Origin: Halomonas alkalisoli
Lineage (GTDB): Bacteria > Pseudomonadota > Gammaproteobacteria > Pseudomonadales > Halomonadaceae
DNA: 64,000 nucleotides
NCBI RefSeq assembly: GCF_021412585.1
Contig: NZ_JAKCMI010000026.1
Location: 62,001-126,000 of the forward strand
Reading direction: 5' to 3'
Part shown: positions 53,673 through 62,475 of the stretch, one piece after another
Numbering within the stretch: the first letter of the stretch is position 1
Layout: each line of letters starts with the position of its first letter
The notes under the pieces: generated by a model
What the model saw: only the letters and a program-made list of their open reading frames with translations
Told to the model about the DNA's origin: nothing
Databases searched by the model: none
Translations under genes and position numbers: made by a program

Positions 53673-54352
53673 GCGTTGATCTCGATGAAGTGCACCCCGA
53701 GCCCCTGCCAGCGTTCACGGTGTGATGCATGGTGAATGACGATATAAGCCACCGAGGCCATCTCGACGAGAGCCCTATCCGAAGCATTGTCTGTCATCAC
53801 GCCAAGCGGTCCTCCCAGGAGAGACTTGCCATACTTCGCGGCCAGCGCCTGCGGCTTTTGGCCTGTCAGATCCGTCTCGTAGCGCCCCGAGAGGATGCCG
53901 TCACGCTGCTCCAGCGTGCTAGCCACATACCGAGCACCGGTCAAGGAGGCCAAGGCCGCTACTACCGGATCCAGGCTGGCTGAGGCCAGCACGACACGCC
54001 CTGTCGCGAACGGTTCTTCCAACACATGCCATACGGACCCTATCCGCCGTTCAGCCAACAATTTGCTCGCATACTCGCGGGCACTCTCGTCGAGCGCCTC
54101 GCACCGCTCCCCGGCCAACAGGCGTACGACAAAACGCTTCAAGAGATGTTGCCCAGTCAACTTCTCTGCCACCGCGAAGCCCCACCACAGCAGGCGACGG
54201 CGGGAACTCACAGCATTGAAGAGCTTGGCGCGCAGCGGCCGCGCGGCATCCCTGGCAAAGTGGTGGCGCAGAAGACCGAGCGTGGTGTCATCGAAGACTA
54301 GGGTGCCGCAAACATCCACCACATAGAGTTCGGGAGCAGGCCACCCCATCAT
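53669..54352 (-). CDS. HAD-superfamily (SerB-like) protein with altered motif I
   Basis: A 227-residue protein with the HAD-IB layout: motif I VVDVCGTLVF, a helical cap, motif II VLASASLDP and motif IV VMTDNASDRALVEMA. The nucleophile Asp is kept, but the second Asp of DxDGT, which acts as acid/base in phosphatases, is Cys. Phosphatase activity is therefore uncertain. The ATG overlaps the stop of the upstream glycosyltransferase gene (ATGATGG), and its own stop overlaps the UbiA-like gene, so the three are coupled. Confidence 0.8.
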   Translation of the reverse strand: MMGWPAPELYVVDVCGTLVFDDTTLGLLRHHFARDAARPLRAKLFNAVSSRRRLLWWGFAVAEKLTGQHLLKRFVVRLLAGERCEALDESAREYASKLLAERRIGSVWHVLEEPFATGRVVLASASLDPVVAALASLTGARYVASTLEQRDGILSGRYETDLTGQKPQALAAKYGKSLLGGPLGVMTDNASDRALVEMASVAYIVIHHASHRERWQGLGVHFIEINA

Positions 54353-55608
54353 GACAAGGCCTCGATCTGCGTATAGACTTGGTGATAGGACATCCTCGCC
54401 CTTTCCAGCCCCAGACATTCCTGCGCCCTCAGTCGCAACCGCTCGCCTCCCTTGGCAAGAATCCCGTCGAGATCCCCGGCGATGCGCTCGAAGGCAGACG
54501 GATCGTTCAGATCGATCACCACACCCGCGTCCAGTGCCAGGGTAATCGCATCGATATCGCCCACTCCGGCATTGCTGATCGCAGGAATGCCCAGGGCAAA
54601 CGCCTCGGCCAGCTTTGTGGGTGAGCAGGCCATCTGAGAATAGGTGGCGCGTCGAAAGCTCAGCATGAGATCCGAAGTGCCAAGCAACCCCGGGACCTCG
54701 TCGCGACGAGCAGACCTGATATGGATACGATGTCGTAGGTCGGCCAGGTTCGACTCAGCCAGGCGCGCATCATGCTCGGATGACCAGTCCTGGGTGATCA
54801 GTAGCAAATGGGCGTCGTCGCGCTGCCGGGCCACGGTCTCGAACAGCCGGAACATATCGTCAAGCAAGTAGACGGTCCCCAGCGACCCGAGATAGGAAAT
54901 GACCAGTGCGCCCTTGTCGATGCCAATATCGGCGCGTGTTGCCAGTCTGTCCGATGTCGAGACCCCTGAAAAATGGTCGAAATCCGCACAACAAGGAATC
55001 ACCGCAACGGGGGCATGCATGCCAGGCGCCAGGCGTCCTAATTCGGGGACCACTCGCTCGGTGAGCACGACTACTGCATCCGCACACTCCAGAAACCGTC
55101 TTTCCAGCCGCTTGTAATAGCGATAGAGCCGCCGATAGAACCAGCGGTCTTGCGGCCAGAGATTTCCCTCCACCCTGTCATCGACCCACAATCCGCGCAT
55201 GTCGAATATCGTCTTGACGCCCGTGAAACGACGAAGGAAACAGCCAACCTGCATGGCCGGATAGCTGCGGCAGTGAGCGATACCAAAGCGGTAGCGCCGC
55301 TGCAACCTGAGTGCCGTGGCATACATTCGGAGCAGATCCCACATTTTTCCCAGTTTCCCCATGCGCGACGTAAAGGTGAGCGGCGTCCACCCGATTCCCC
55401 GTGTATCCAGCTCCCGCCGCAGGGCACTTTCTCCGCGTTCAAAACGACCGGGCTTCTCAAAGCTCACGATATGCAACTGGCGTGGATGATCCGCGATACA
55501 GAATAGGTAAGGCAAAATCTGACTACCACCCAGCGGGTCTAGCAAACCATCATAGGTAATGAATAGGGCAGACTGGTTAAGTCGGCGATTAAAAGGAATA
55601 TTTCGCAT
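54349..55608 (-). CDS. Glycosyltransferase family 4
   Basis: A 419-residue GT-B enzyme. The acceptor half starts ALFITYDGLLDPLGGSQILPY and includes KTIFDMRGLWVDDRVEGN; the donor half has LVISYLGSLGTVYLLDDM, DLMLSFRRATYSQMACSPTKLAEA and GIPAISNAGVGDID. The PTKLAEAFA segment holds the glutamate that contacts the nucleotide sugar. The sugar is not predictable. It is the first gene of a coupled run with the HAD and UbiA-like genes. Confidence 0.88.
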   Translation of the reverse strand: MRNIPFNRRLNQSALFITYDGLLDPLGGSQILPYLFCIADHPRQLHIVSFEKPGRFERGESALRRELDTRGIGWTPLTFTSRMGKLGKMWDLLRMYATALRLQRRYRFGIAHCRSYPAMQVGCFLRRFTGVKTIFDMRGLWVDDRVEGNLWPQDRWFYRRLYRYYKRLERRFLECADAVVVLTERVVPELGRLAPGMHAPVAVIPCCADFDHFSGVSTSDRLATRADIGIDKGALVISYLGSLGTVYLLDDMFRLFETVARQRDDAHLLLITQDWSSEHDARLAESNLADLRHRIHIRSARRDEVPGLLGTSDLMLSFRRATYSQMACSPTKLAEAFALGIPAISNAGVGDIDAITLALDAGVVIDLNDPSAFERIAGDLDGILAKGGERLRLRAQECLGLERARMSYHQVYTQIEALS

Positions 55609-55688
55609 AAAAAGACCAGATTATTCGTCATGACAATCAAGAACAAACACGACTCCAGTAACTTCATATTATGACTGAACGCAAGAAT

Positions 55689-56462
55689 TTACCCATCAGA
55701 CTTAAATGTAACTTTATTCATGAAATGATTAGAATTTACTTTCCTATTTATTTTTCTTATTGAACGCCAAAACAGAGAGTTTGAAGACACGCTAAAATTT
55801 CCATAGCCTATATTTGAAGAAAAAGCCACAAAACTTGCAGGCGCGGGGTGAATTAAAAATATTGGAAAACCTATACTTTTACTAATGGCATCCCACTGAT
55901 CAGCAGTGTATTTAACAGGAGCCTGAAGAAAAATTACACTTTCAGCGAGCGGTGGAGGCAAAAAGTAACATGCCCCACTGTAAACCTTACAACCTAGCAC
56001 TTCGTAAACTCCAAACTTCCCAAATGTCAACAAAGGCTTTTCCCTTACTGCTATAATATTATGCGAACTATAACAACCCAACACCAAACCATTGAGTTCT
56101 GAAAGCCTTGATCTTATCATTTCACATTGCCAATAACTTATAAATGAACCATCAAGAACGATATCATCCTCGCAAAGAAAACACTCCCTCTCCGCCGCTT
56201 CCTTCAGCAACTTGTCGCGATGCGTTATCGCGCAAGCAACAGCAGCTTCATTGACCCAACTCTTACCTCTATCCCTTTCTTTTTTCCGCAGTAACTTAAA
56301 TTCTTCTGAAACATGCTTATCGGCGTCCTCAACCGTCCAGTCTCGACCATCGACACTTTCTACAAATCTATATTGAGCAGGATCCTTAAAGGAAGAAGAG
56401 AACATTAATCTACGCTCAATTTCGCTAGAGAGGCTTGCGCACAAAAACCCATCAAAGTACAT
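55689..56462 (-). CDS. Glycosyltransferase family 25
   Basis: A 257-residue protein with the GT25 (Lex2/LgtB-like) pattern: a start like cISLxxxxeRR, VNEAAVACAITHRDKLLKEA, and the metal-binding FLCEDDIVL. GT25 enzymes add galactose or similar sugars in lipooligosaccharide and capsule synthesis. The gene is more AT-rich than most of the locus, suggesting separate origin. GGAG lies 8 bases before the ATG. Gaps of 80 and 225 bases on its sides contain no further gene. Confidence 0.82.
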   Translation of the reverse strand: MYFDGFLCASLSSEIERRLMFSSSFKDPAQYRFVESVDGRDWTVEDADKHVSEEFKLLRKKERDRGKSWVNEAAVACAITHRDKLLKEAAERECFLCEDDIVLDGSFISYWQCEMIRSRLSELNGLVLGCYSSHNIIAVREKPLLTFGKFGVYEVLGCKVYSGACYFLPPPLAESVIFLQAPVKYTADQWDAISKSIGFPIFLIHPAPASFVAFSSNIGYGNFSVSSNSLFWRSIRKINRKVNSNHFMNKVTFKSDG

Positions 56463-56687
56463 ATAAACAACTCCATCCGACCTTCATAAACCAAAGGGAG
56501 GCAAATAGCCGAACGAATATTTATAATGAATCACGTACTCAGCTCCCTAGCAGAGAGCTTGTTACAGATTGCAGCGTTCACTATAACGAGACTTATTCCA
56601 CTTCACCCTGGACCTATAAATTCCACGAACAGGGGCGTGAGCCACGACTCTCAAGTCTTTCCTAAGTATACATTATGCCTCTCATTT

Positions 56688-57791
56688 TCATCCCAACAAC
56701 TTGAGATACTTGTCTGCGGCCACGGAGGGAGAAAAGTAACTTGCCCTGGCGCTCAGTCGCTTACGCGAATGATCTCGTTTGAGTGATGCTGTCATGGCGT
56801 CAGCCAGTGCTGCACCATCACCCACCGGCACGAGGGAGCCATACTTCCCATTTTCCAGGATCTCGGCTGGACCGGAGGGGCAATTCGTTGACACAATGGG
56901 GGTGCCACAAGACAACGCCTCGACGATAACATTACCGAATCCCTCATAGTTGGACGAAACCACAAAGAGGTCAGCGGTATGATAGAAAGGCGTAGGATCA
57001 CGATGAAAGCCGGCAAAAATCACCTGATCGTGAATGCCTAGCTCTCGCGAAAGCTTTTGAAGTCTTACTTCTTCGCCTCCCTGACCTACCAACATCAGCC
57101 GACTTCCGGGTCTTTCAAGCTGAGCAAACGAGCGCACAAGAAGATCATGATTCTTTTGGGCCTTGAGACTTCCGACCGACAAGATTCTACCGCCGCGGGG
57201 CACGCCCCATAATGACTCAGCCTCTGATATTTTCTCCAGATTCGGAACAGGCCTTTGGGGCACCGGGTTATGGATCACACTGAATCGATTTTTATTGATT
57301 CCCGACAAGAGAGCGATATCACAGGAAACGCCTTCAGAAACCGCCACACGTGCTTTTGCAAGGCGATACCCACAGGCAGTGCTCAATCGCAGAATCCCCC
57401 TATGCACCCTTCCCCAGCCTCTGTATTGCTCGGAGAGCGTATTGTGCTCCGAGATCAGAACGGCGCACGCGTGGCCGGAAAACCGAGCCGCCAAGGGCGC
57501 GAGAACAGTCATCGGCCACATGGCGGCAATCAGCGCGTCGGGGCGGTGACGTCTGAGATAGCGTGCCAGGGCCAGCGGCGAATAGCGGATACGTTCGCAG
57601 GCGAGATCATGCACTGAAAAGAGAGCTTCTGCCTCGGCCAGTAGCTCCCCTCTCGCTTGCAACAGCACGAATTCCACGTCATGACCCGCCCGGAAAAACT
57701 CATGAGCAAGATCGATATTGACCCGTTCGGCACCGCCACCACGCAGATCAGGAACGAGAATGGAAATTTTCACTCGGTTTTTATACCTCAC
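56688..57791 (-). CDS. Glycosyltransferase family 4
   Basis: A 367-residue GT-B enzyme with the canonical opening ILVPDLRGGGAERVNIDLAHEF, the donor-domain turn GRILSVGSLKAQKNHDLLVRSF, and the closing VVSSNYEGFGNVIVEALSCGTPIVSTNCP with the ExGFxxxxxE pair intact. The family retains stereochemistry; the sugar is not predictable. It is spaced from its neighbours by 79 and 225 bases. Confidence 0.92.
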   Translation of the reverse strand: MRYKNRVKISILVPDLRGGGAERVNIDLAHEFFRAGHDVEFVLLQARGELLAEAEALFSVHDLACERIRYSPLALARYLRRHRPDALIAAMWPMTVLAPLAARFSGHACAVLISEHNTLSEQYRGWGRVHRGILRLSTACGYRLAKARVAVSEGVSCDIALLSGINKNRFSVIHNPVPQRPVPNLEKISEAESLWGVPRGGRILSVGSLKAQKNHDLLVRSFAQLERPGSRLMLVGQGGEEVRLQKLSRELGIHDQVIFAGFHRDPTPFYHTADLFVVSSNYEGFGNVIVEALSCGTPIVSTNCPSGPAEILENGKYGSLVPVGDGAALADAMTASLKRDHSRKRLSARASYFSPSVAADKYLKLLG

Positions 57792-57870
57792 GAGCCTGTT
57801 AATTAGAAGTGCCCACCCTCAAAGCCGGAGGGTAGTCTCTCGCCTCCTTGGTACAGCCAGACACGATCAA

Positions 57871-58986
57871 TTACCTGCTGTGCTTTTCCTTTTCGCCCAA
57901 GACGTGATTCACGGCATCAAGCACCTTGGCATCATGCTCTTGAGACGAAAATAAGGAGCGAATGAGCTTGCCGTTTAACTCCAACTTGTCGTTGGGAATT
58001 ACCAGGAGTGAGCGCATACGGGTTAACCACTCCTCCTCGTCGAAGCCCTCAATCCGGTAACGTGGATCAAATGCGGTTTCCGGCAGCCCTCCAGTGGAAG
58101 CTACCAATACCGCACGATCTGCGCCTTGCGCTTCTATCGAGACACGACCGAAAGGTTCAGCCCAAAGTGATGGCACTAACCATAACGCAGCAGAAGAAAA
58201 CATAGCATCCCGGTCGGACGACCAGCCATGCCATGCAACATTTTCGGGAAGTGTGTCGGGTAAATCTCTGCTCTGGCCGTAGATAAGATAACGAAGATCA
58301 GGTGACCTGAGCGCAAGCTTTAACACAAAAGAGAGGCCCTTCTCGGGTCCGCGGGTGACAAACCCAACAGTCGATCGAGGAGTTGAGACGACCGAAGGGA
58401 CTACATCACATGCCTGCTTCAAGACATATATTTTATGTTGATCCATTCGAAAGCGTGACGAGATTGCAGACCGCATAAAGTTGCTATTAGTGAGAACCGC
58501 GTCGGACCTACGCATGAGTCGCCGATCTTGAAACCGACGTACGGTCGCCTGTTTGCCAAGGTTTATCCTTTGGCGCACCGGCACCCAAGGACACAGCAGG
58601 CCAAAGTTTTCATATGCTCGCACAATAGCAATGCGGGCAGTAGCGGACGGGCAAACGTCAAATGCGGCGAGGGTCGAGGTAGTTGCCATAATGGCATCGG
58701 GAGCGTCTTCATGTTCAATAGCTGCGTTGACCTCTTTTCGAACAAAGTCAAGCCAATGTCGAATCAGTTGAGGTACCCGCCACGCCGGCGCAGGCCGTAT
58801 AACAACTCGAAATGGCTCATTAGAAAAATCTGTCACTTGCGCAGTACCATCAAACGATATAACTGTAACTGAGTACTCCCGGGCAAGCACGCGAAGCATG
58901 TTTAGGTTACTGATTGTTCCACCAGTATTGCCTATACTGCCAGGCGCCGGAAAGAATGGAAGAACTGCTAACAAGCGAATAATCAT
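57871..58986 (-). CDS. GT-B glycosyltransferase (GT4-like)
   Basis: A 371-residue GT-B enzyme. The start RLLAVLPFFPAPGSIGNTGGT resembles acceptor-side loops of GT4 proteins. The donor half has GFVTRGPEKGLSFVLKLAL, VAWHGWSSDRDAMFSSAALW and SLWAEPFGRVSIEAQGADRA, with the E-x7-E pair (EPFGRVSIE) intact. No acceptor can be assigned. It is upstream of the other GT4 gene. Confidence 0.85.
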   Translation of the reverse strand: MIIRLLAVLPFFPAPGSIGNTGGTISNLNMLRVLAREYSVTVISFDGTAQVTDFSNEPFRVVIRPAPAWRVPQLIRHWLDFVRKEVNAAIEHEDAPDAIMATTSTLAAFDVCPSATARIAIVRAYENFGLLCPWVPVRQRINLGKQATVRRFQDRRLMRRSDAVLTNSNFMRSAISSRFRMDQHKIYVLKQACDVVPSVVSTPRSTVGFVTRGPEKGLSFVLKLALRSPDLRYLIYGQSRDLPDTLPENVAWHGWSSDRDAMFSSAALWLVPSLWAEPFGRVSIEAQGADRAVLVASTGGLPETAFDPRYRIEGFDEEEWLTRMRSLLVIPNDKLELNGKLIRSLFSSQEHDAKVLDAVNHVLGEKEKHSR

Positions 58987-59291
58987 TGCTTACCTTTTTG
59001 GGAGACATTTTCTTCAAATAAAATAAACCACCAGGAGCTTCTCTTAATTTAAAGTTTATAACCGTACAACCTCACAAACAAAAGTTTGGCTTCTTCGACC
59101 ATCACCCCACTGCCCATTAGTTCTATTTTCTAGCCGCATTCAAGGACGACCTCAAGCTCCAAGTGCAAAAACTATTTTCTAGCTCACGAAGAGCTTGAAA
59201 TAAATCATTCTTCTTAAGCAACCAATCCCCACACTGACAAAAAAAACATCAATTAAAGCCAAGGAATTAGCATGACTTAAAATCAAGACCA
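58987..59291. other. AT-rich gap with no gene seen
   Basis: No open frame of convincing length or codon use is present in these 305 bases. CTATTTTCTAGC occurs twice, about 45 bases apart. A promoter for the downstream glycosyltransferases is possible but not identifiable. Confidence 0.5.
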
Positions 59292-61103
59292 TCAAGCTCG
59301 GGCAGCCATCAACTTGAAAGTTTGATTTTTGTTCATTAACTCACGATAACTCCCTCGATCTACCACACATCCTTTTCTAAACATATAGATGATATTGCAT
59401 TTCTCTACAGTCGCCAGCCTATGGGCGATAATGATAATTGTCTTTTTCCCCAAAAACTTTTGTATGGAATCCATGATCAGCTTCTCGGAGATGCCATCCA
59501 GGGCGCTGGTGGCTTCGTCCATAATCAGCACCTCCGCATCGTGATAGAGGGCCCGGGCAATGCCGATTCGTTGGCGCTGACCGCCGGAGAGCTGTACCCC
59601 CCGCTCCCCTACTCGAGTTTCCAGGCCATCGGGCAGCTCGCCCAGGAACTCATCCAGGTGTGCGAGGCTCGCGGCATGGCGTACCTTCTCATCATCAATG
59701 ACATCAGGCGGCAAGCCGAAGCCGATATTCTCGCGGATGCTGCTGTCCGCCAGGAAGATCGACTGTGGCACGAAGCCCAAGGTGTTCTGCCAGGCACGCC
59801 GGTTGGCGGATGTTACCGGCTGGTCATCGACCAGCAGCCGCCCCTGCCCCGGTTCGACCAGCCCCATCAACAGGTCAATGGCGGTTGACTTGCCGGAGCC
59901 GGAGGCTCCCACCAGGCCGACCATCTGGTTGACCGAAATCTCCAGATCCACCCCCCTCAGCGCTGGCTCCAGCTTGCCAGGATAGGTGAAGGTTACATTC
60001 TCGAGACGAATGGCATGACACGGCACCCAGCTGTCTTCCTGCGCATCAGGCGCCTGGTGACTCCGTGGCGTGTGTTGCACCCTGGCACTGGCGCGCAGGT
60101 CGTCCCGTAAGGCGTCGAAGGCCGCCAGGTTGCCGCGGATCTGCGAGATGCTGGTATAGACCTGCTGAAAGGCCGGCAACAGCTTGAAGCCCGCCAAGGC
60201 GTAGACGGAGAGCACCGGAAGGATGGTGCCGAGATTCCCCTGGTGGGCGGCCAGCAGGTAGAGAATCAGGAAGATCACGCTGCCGAAAGCCACCAGTTCC
60301 ATGGCGTACCGTGGCGCCTGGCTCAATGCCTGGGTGGTGCCCTGTGCCTCGGCGAAACGCCCACTCGCGCCATCGAAACGGTCGGTGAACATCTGCTGGC
60401 GGCCGAGCAGCAGGGCATCCTTGATGCCACCGAAGCCTTCGGACATCAGCTTGAAGCGCAGCCGCTGGGCCTGGGAAATAGTCTTGCCGTTACGAATCAG
60501 TCGCCGCCGCACGGTGCGAAACAACAGCACATAGGCAATGAAGAAGATCGCCAGCCCCGCCAATGCCACCACCGGGTTGTAGAGAAAGATCACCACCGAC
60601 ATGAATACCGCCAGCACCAGCTTGGCGTTCATCTGCATCAGCGGGTTGATAATCTTAGAGGTGATGCGTTGGCACTCCTGAGCGATCTGGTTAGTCAGTT
60701 GGCTGCTGCTGCCACCGGCGTGAAACAGCCAGGTTTGGTGCATGTAATGCCGGTAGAGCCGACTGCTGAGCTCGGCGCCCACTCGCGCGCCATACATGGA
60801 AAGGCGCCAGATGGTGTACATCGAGAGCAGCGCCGAACTCGTGAGCACAACCAGCACGCCGATCCCCATCCAGAACAGGAAGCCGTGGGGCTCCTCGAAG
60901 CCGCTGGCGCGATAGAGCTCGGCCATCATCCCCTCGCCCTTCAGCTGGTTCATGTCGCCCACCAAGGCCATGAAGGGACCGATGGAGACCACGCCGGCGA
61001 TCTCGGCGAGGGACATCAGTACCACCAGGAACTGCAGGCGCAGGAGCTTCTTGCGTTGCTCGGCGGTAAGCAGGGAATAGAGTTCTTTGAGTTGGAAGAG
61101 CAT
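59292..61103 (-). CDS. PglK-like ABC flippase for lipid-linked oligosaccharide
   Basis: A 603-residue half-transporter with fused membrane and ATPase domains. Six membrane helices lie in the first ~330 residues. The ATPase has Walker A GASGSGKST, signature LSGGQRQRIGIARAL, Walker B VLIMDEATSAL and the switch His in IIIAHRL. The closest pattern is PglK/WlaB, which flips undecaprenyl-pyrophosphate oligosaccharide, so it would replace a Wzx flippase here. ATG at 61103 was chosen over a TTG six codons earlier; neither has a clear ribosome site, and the 36-base gap to the sugar transferase contains repeated AGGGCCGAGG units. Confidence 0.88.
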   Translation of the reverse strand: MLFQLKELYSLLTAEQRKKLLRLQFLVVLMSLAEIAGVVSIGPFMALVGDMNQLKGEGMMAELYRASGFEEPHGFLFWMGIGVLVVLTSSALLSMYTIWRLSMYGARVGAELSSRLYRHYMHQTWLFHAGGSSSQLTNQIAQECQRITSKIINPLMQMNAKLVLAVFMSVVIFLYNPVVALAGLAIFFIAYVLLFRTVRRRLIRNGKTISQAQRLRFKLMSEGFGGIKDALLLGRQQMFTDRFDGASGRFAEAQGTTQALSQAPRYAMELVAFGSVIFLILYLLAAHQGNLGTILPVLSVYALAGFKLLPAFQQVYTSISQIRGNLAAFDALRDDLRASARVQHTPRSHQAPDAQEDSWVPCHAIRLENVTFTYPGKLEPALRGVDLEISVNQMVGLVGASGSGKSTAIDLLMGLVEPGQGRLLVDDQPVTSANRRAWQNTLGFVPQSIFLADSSIRENIGFGLPPDVIDDEKVRHAASLAHLDEFLGELPDGLETRVGERGVQLSGGQRQRIGIARALYHDAEVLIMDEATSALDGISEKLIMDSIQKFLGKKTIIIIAHRLATVEKCNIIYMFRKGCVVDRGSYRELMNKNQTFKLMAARA

Positions 61104-61139
61104 ATCAGGGCCGAGGGGCAAGGGCTGAGGGCCGAGGGC

Positions 61140-62438
61140 CTAACGACTGCCGAAACCGGTAAGCACGGTACGGATTGTGCGCATCACGATCAGCAGGTCG
61201 AGCCAGAACGAAATGTTCTTGATGTAGTAGAAGTCGTATTCCAGCTTGCAGTTCATGCCGTCAACCTCGGCGGCGTACCCCTGCTCCACCTGGGCCCAGC
61301 CGGAAATGCCGGGTCGCACCACGTGGCGATAATGAAAGAACGGAACGTCCTTCTGATACCAATTGGCCAAGTCCATGGATTCCGGACGTGGGCCGATCAG
61401 GCTCATGTCTCCCTTAAGCACATTGAATAGCTGGGGCAACTCATCCACTCGATACTTACGGATCACCTTGCCCACGCGGGTGATGCGCGGATCATCGCTA
61501 TCCACGGTATAGCCGATTCCCTGCTGACCGATGAACATGCTGCGGAACTTGTAGACGGTAAAAGGCCGACACTGAAAGCCCATGCGCTGCTGAGTGAAGA
61601 GAACCGGTCCCTCGCTCTCCAGGCGAATGGCGAGTGCGGTGATAGCCATCAGTGGCAGGGTCACAGGAAGGGTTATCACAACGGTGGACAGGTCCAGGCA
61701 GCGCTTGAGCACCTCGTAGCCCTCATCCGGATGCAGGCTGCCATAGCGATTCTCGTAGAGATGACCAAGCTGCACTCTGCCGGTCAACCACTCGTAGGTA
61801 GTGGTTGCGTGGTACACGGGAATACGGCGAAGCGTACAGTCGGCCAGGAAGCGCTCCCACTCCGACGGTAGATCGTCGTACAAGTCGGCAACCACGCCAT
61901 CCACGCCGACATTGCCCAGTGCCGGGGTGCCCAGGCTGTGCCAGTCGACGCCGTGGTTATGGCAAAGGCTAGGCGCCTTGCCGAAGGGCACCACGGCGAG
62001 CTTGATCACCTTGAAATGCCGTTCGATCCAGTAGCCGACGGTACCGTATAGCATCGTGAGTAGGTAACCGACGAGATAGAGCTCATTAAGCACCTCGCTT
62101 TCTGAGATGAGCACCACCAAGTAGGGTATCGCGAAGCAAACGGAGGTGGCCGGAATACTCAGTAGATAGGCACAGGCTCCGGGTAGTCGCCCCATTCGCT
62201 GCACGGTCGTGATCGACCACCAGTAGGCTAGCGCCGTGAGCAGAAAGGTGAGCCACTGGGCCTGGTCGGCAGTGAGCCAAAAGCTGCCGCCCTGGCTAAC
62301 CAGTGTAGGCATCAGAACAGCGAAAACCAAGCCTAGCCACAGCTGCAACTTACCATTAAGAAGCAGCCTTCTGACAAGATGTGATTGCCGCCCTTGACTC
62401 GGGTAGACGGTGCTAACAGTTGTCATGACATTATCCAT
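61140..62438 (-). CDS. Undecaprenyl-phosphate sugar phosphotransferase (WbaP/WcaJ type)
   Basis: A 432-residue initiating enzyme that transfers a sugar-1-phosphate to undecaprenyl phosphate. Five hydrophobic segments in the N-terminal ~140 residues and a Rossmann-like middle precede the bacterial sugar transferase domain (about 238-432): KRCLDLSTVVITLP, FTVYKFRSM, DELPQLFNVLKGDMSLIGPR and RPGISGWAQV. Length and layout fit the polyisoprenyl-phosphate hexose-1-phosphate family. It lies between the Wzc-like kinase and the flippase, the usual front of a capsule or exopolysaccharide operon. Confidence 0.93.
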   Translation of the reverse strand: MDNVMTTVSTVYPSQGRQSHLVRRLLLNGKLQLWLGLVFAVLMPTLVSQGGSFWLTADQAQWLTFLLTALAYWWSITTVQRMGRLPGACAYLLSIPATSVCFAIPYLVVLISESEVLNELYLVGYLLTMLYGTVGYWIERHFKVIKLAVVPFGKAPSLCHNHGVDWHSLGTPALGNVGVDGVVADLYDDLPSEWERFLADCTLRRIPVYHATTTYEWLTGRVQLGHLYENRYGSLHPDEGYEVLKRCLDLSTVVITLPVTLPLMAITALAIRLESEGPVLFTQQRMGFQCRPFTVYKFRSMFIGQQGIGYTVDSDDPRITRVGKVIRKYRVDELPQLFNVLKGDMSLIGPRPESMDLANWYQKDVPFFHYRHVVRPGISGWAQVEQGYAAEVDGMNCKLEYDFYYIKNISFWLDLLIVMRTIRTVLTGFGSR

Positions 62439-62475
62439 CGGCTGGTGGCAATCAACCGGTTTCTTGTATTATTTT

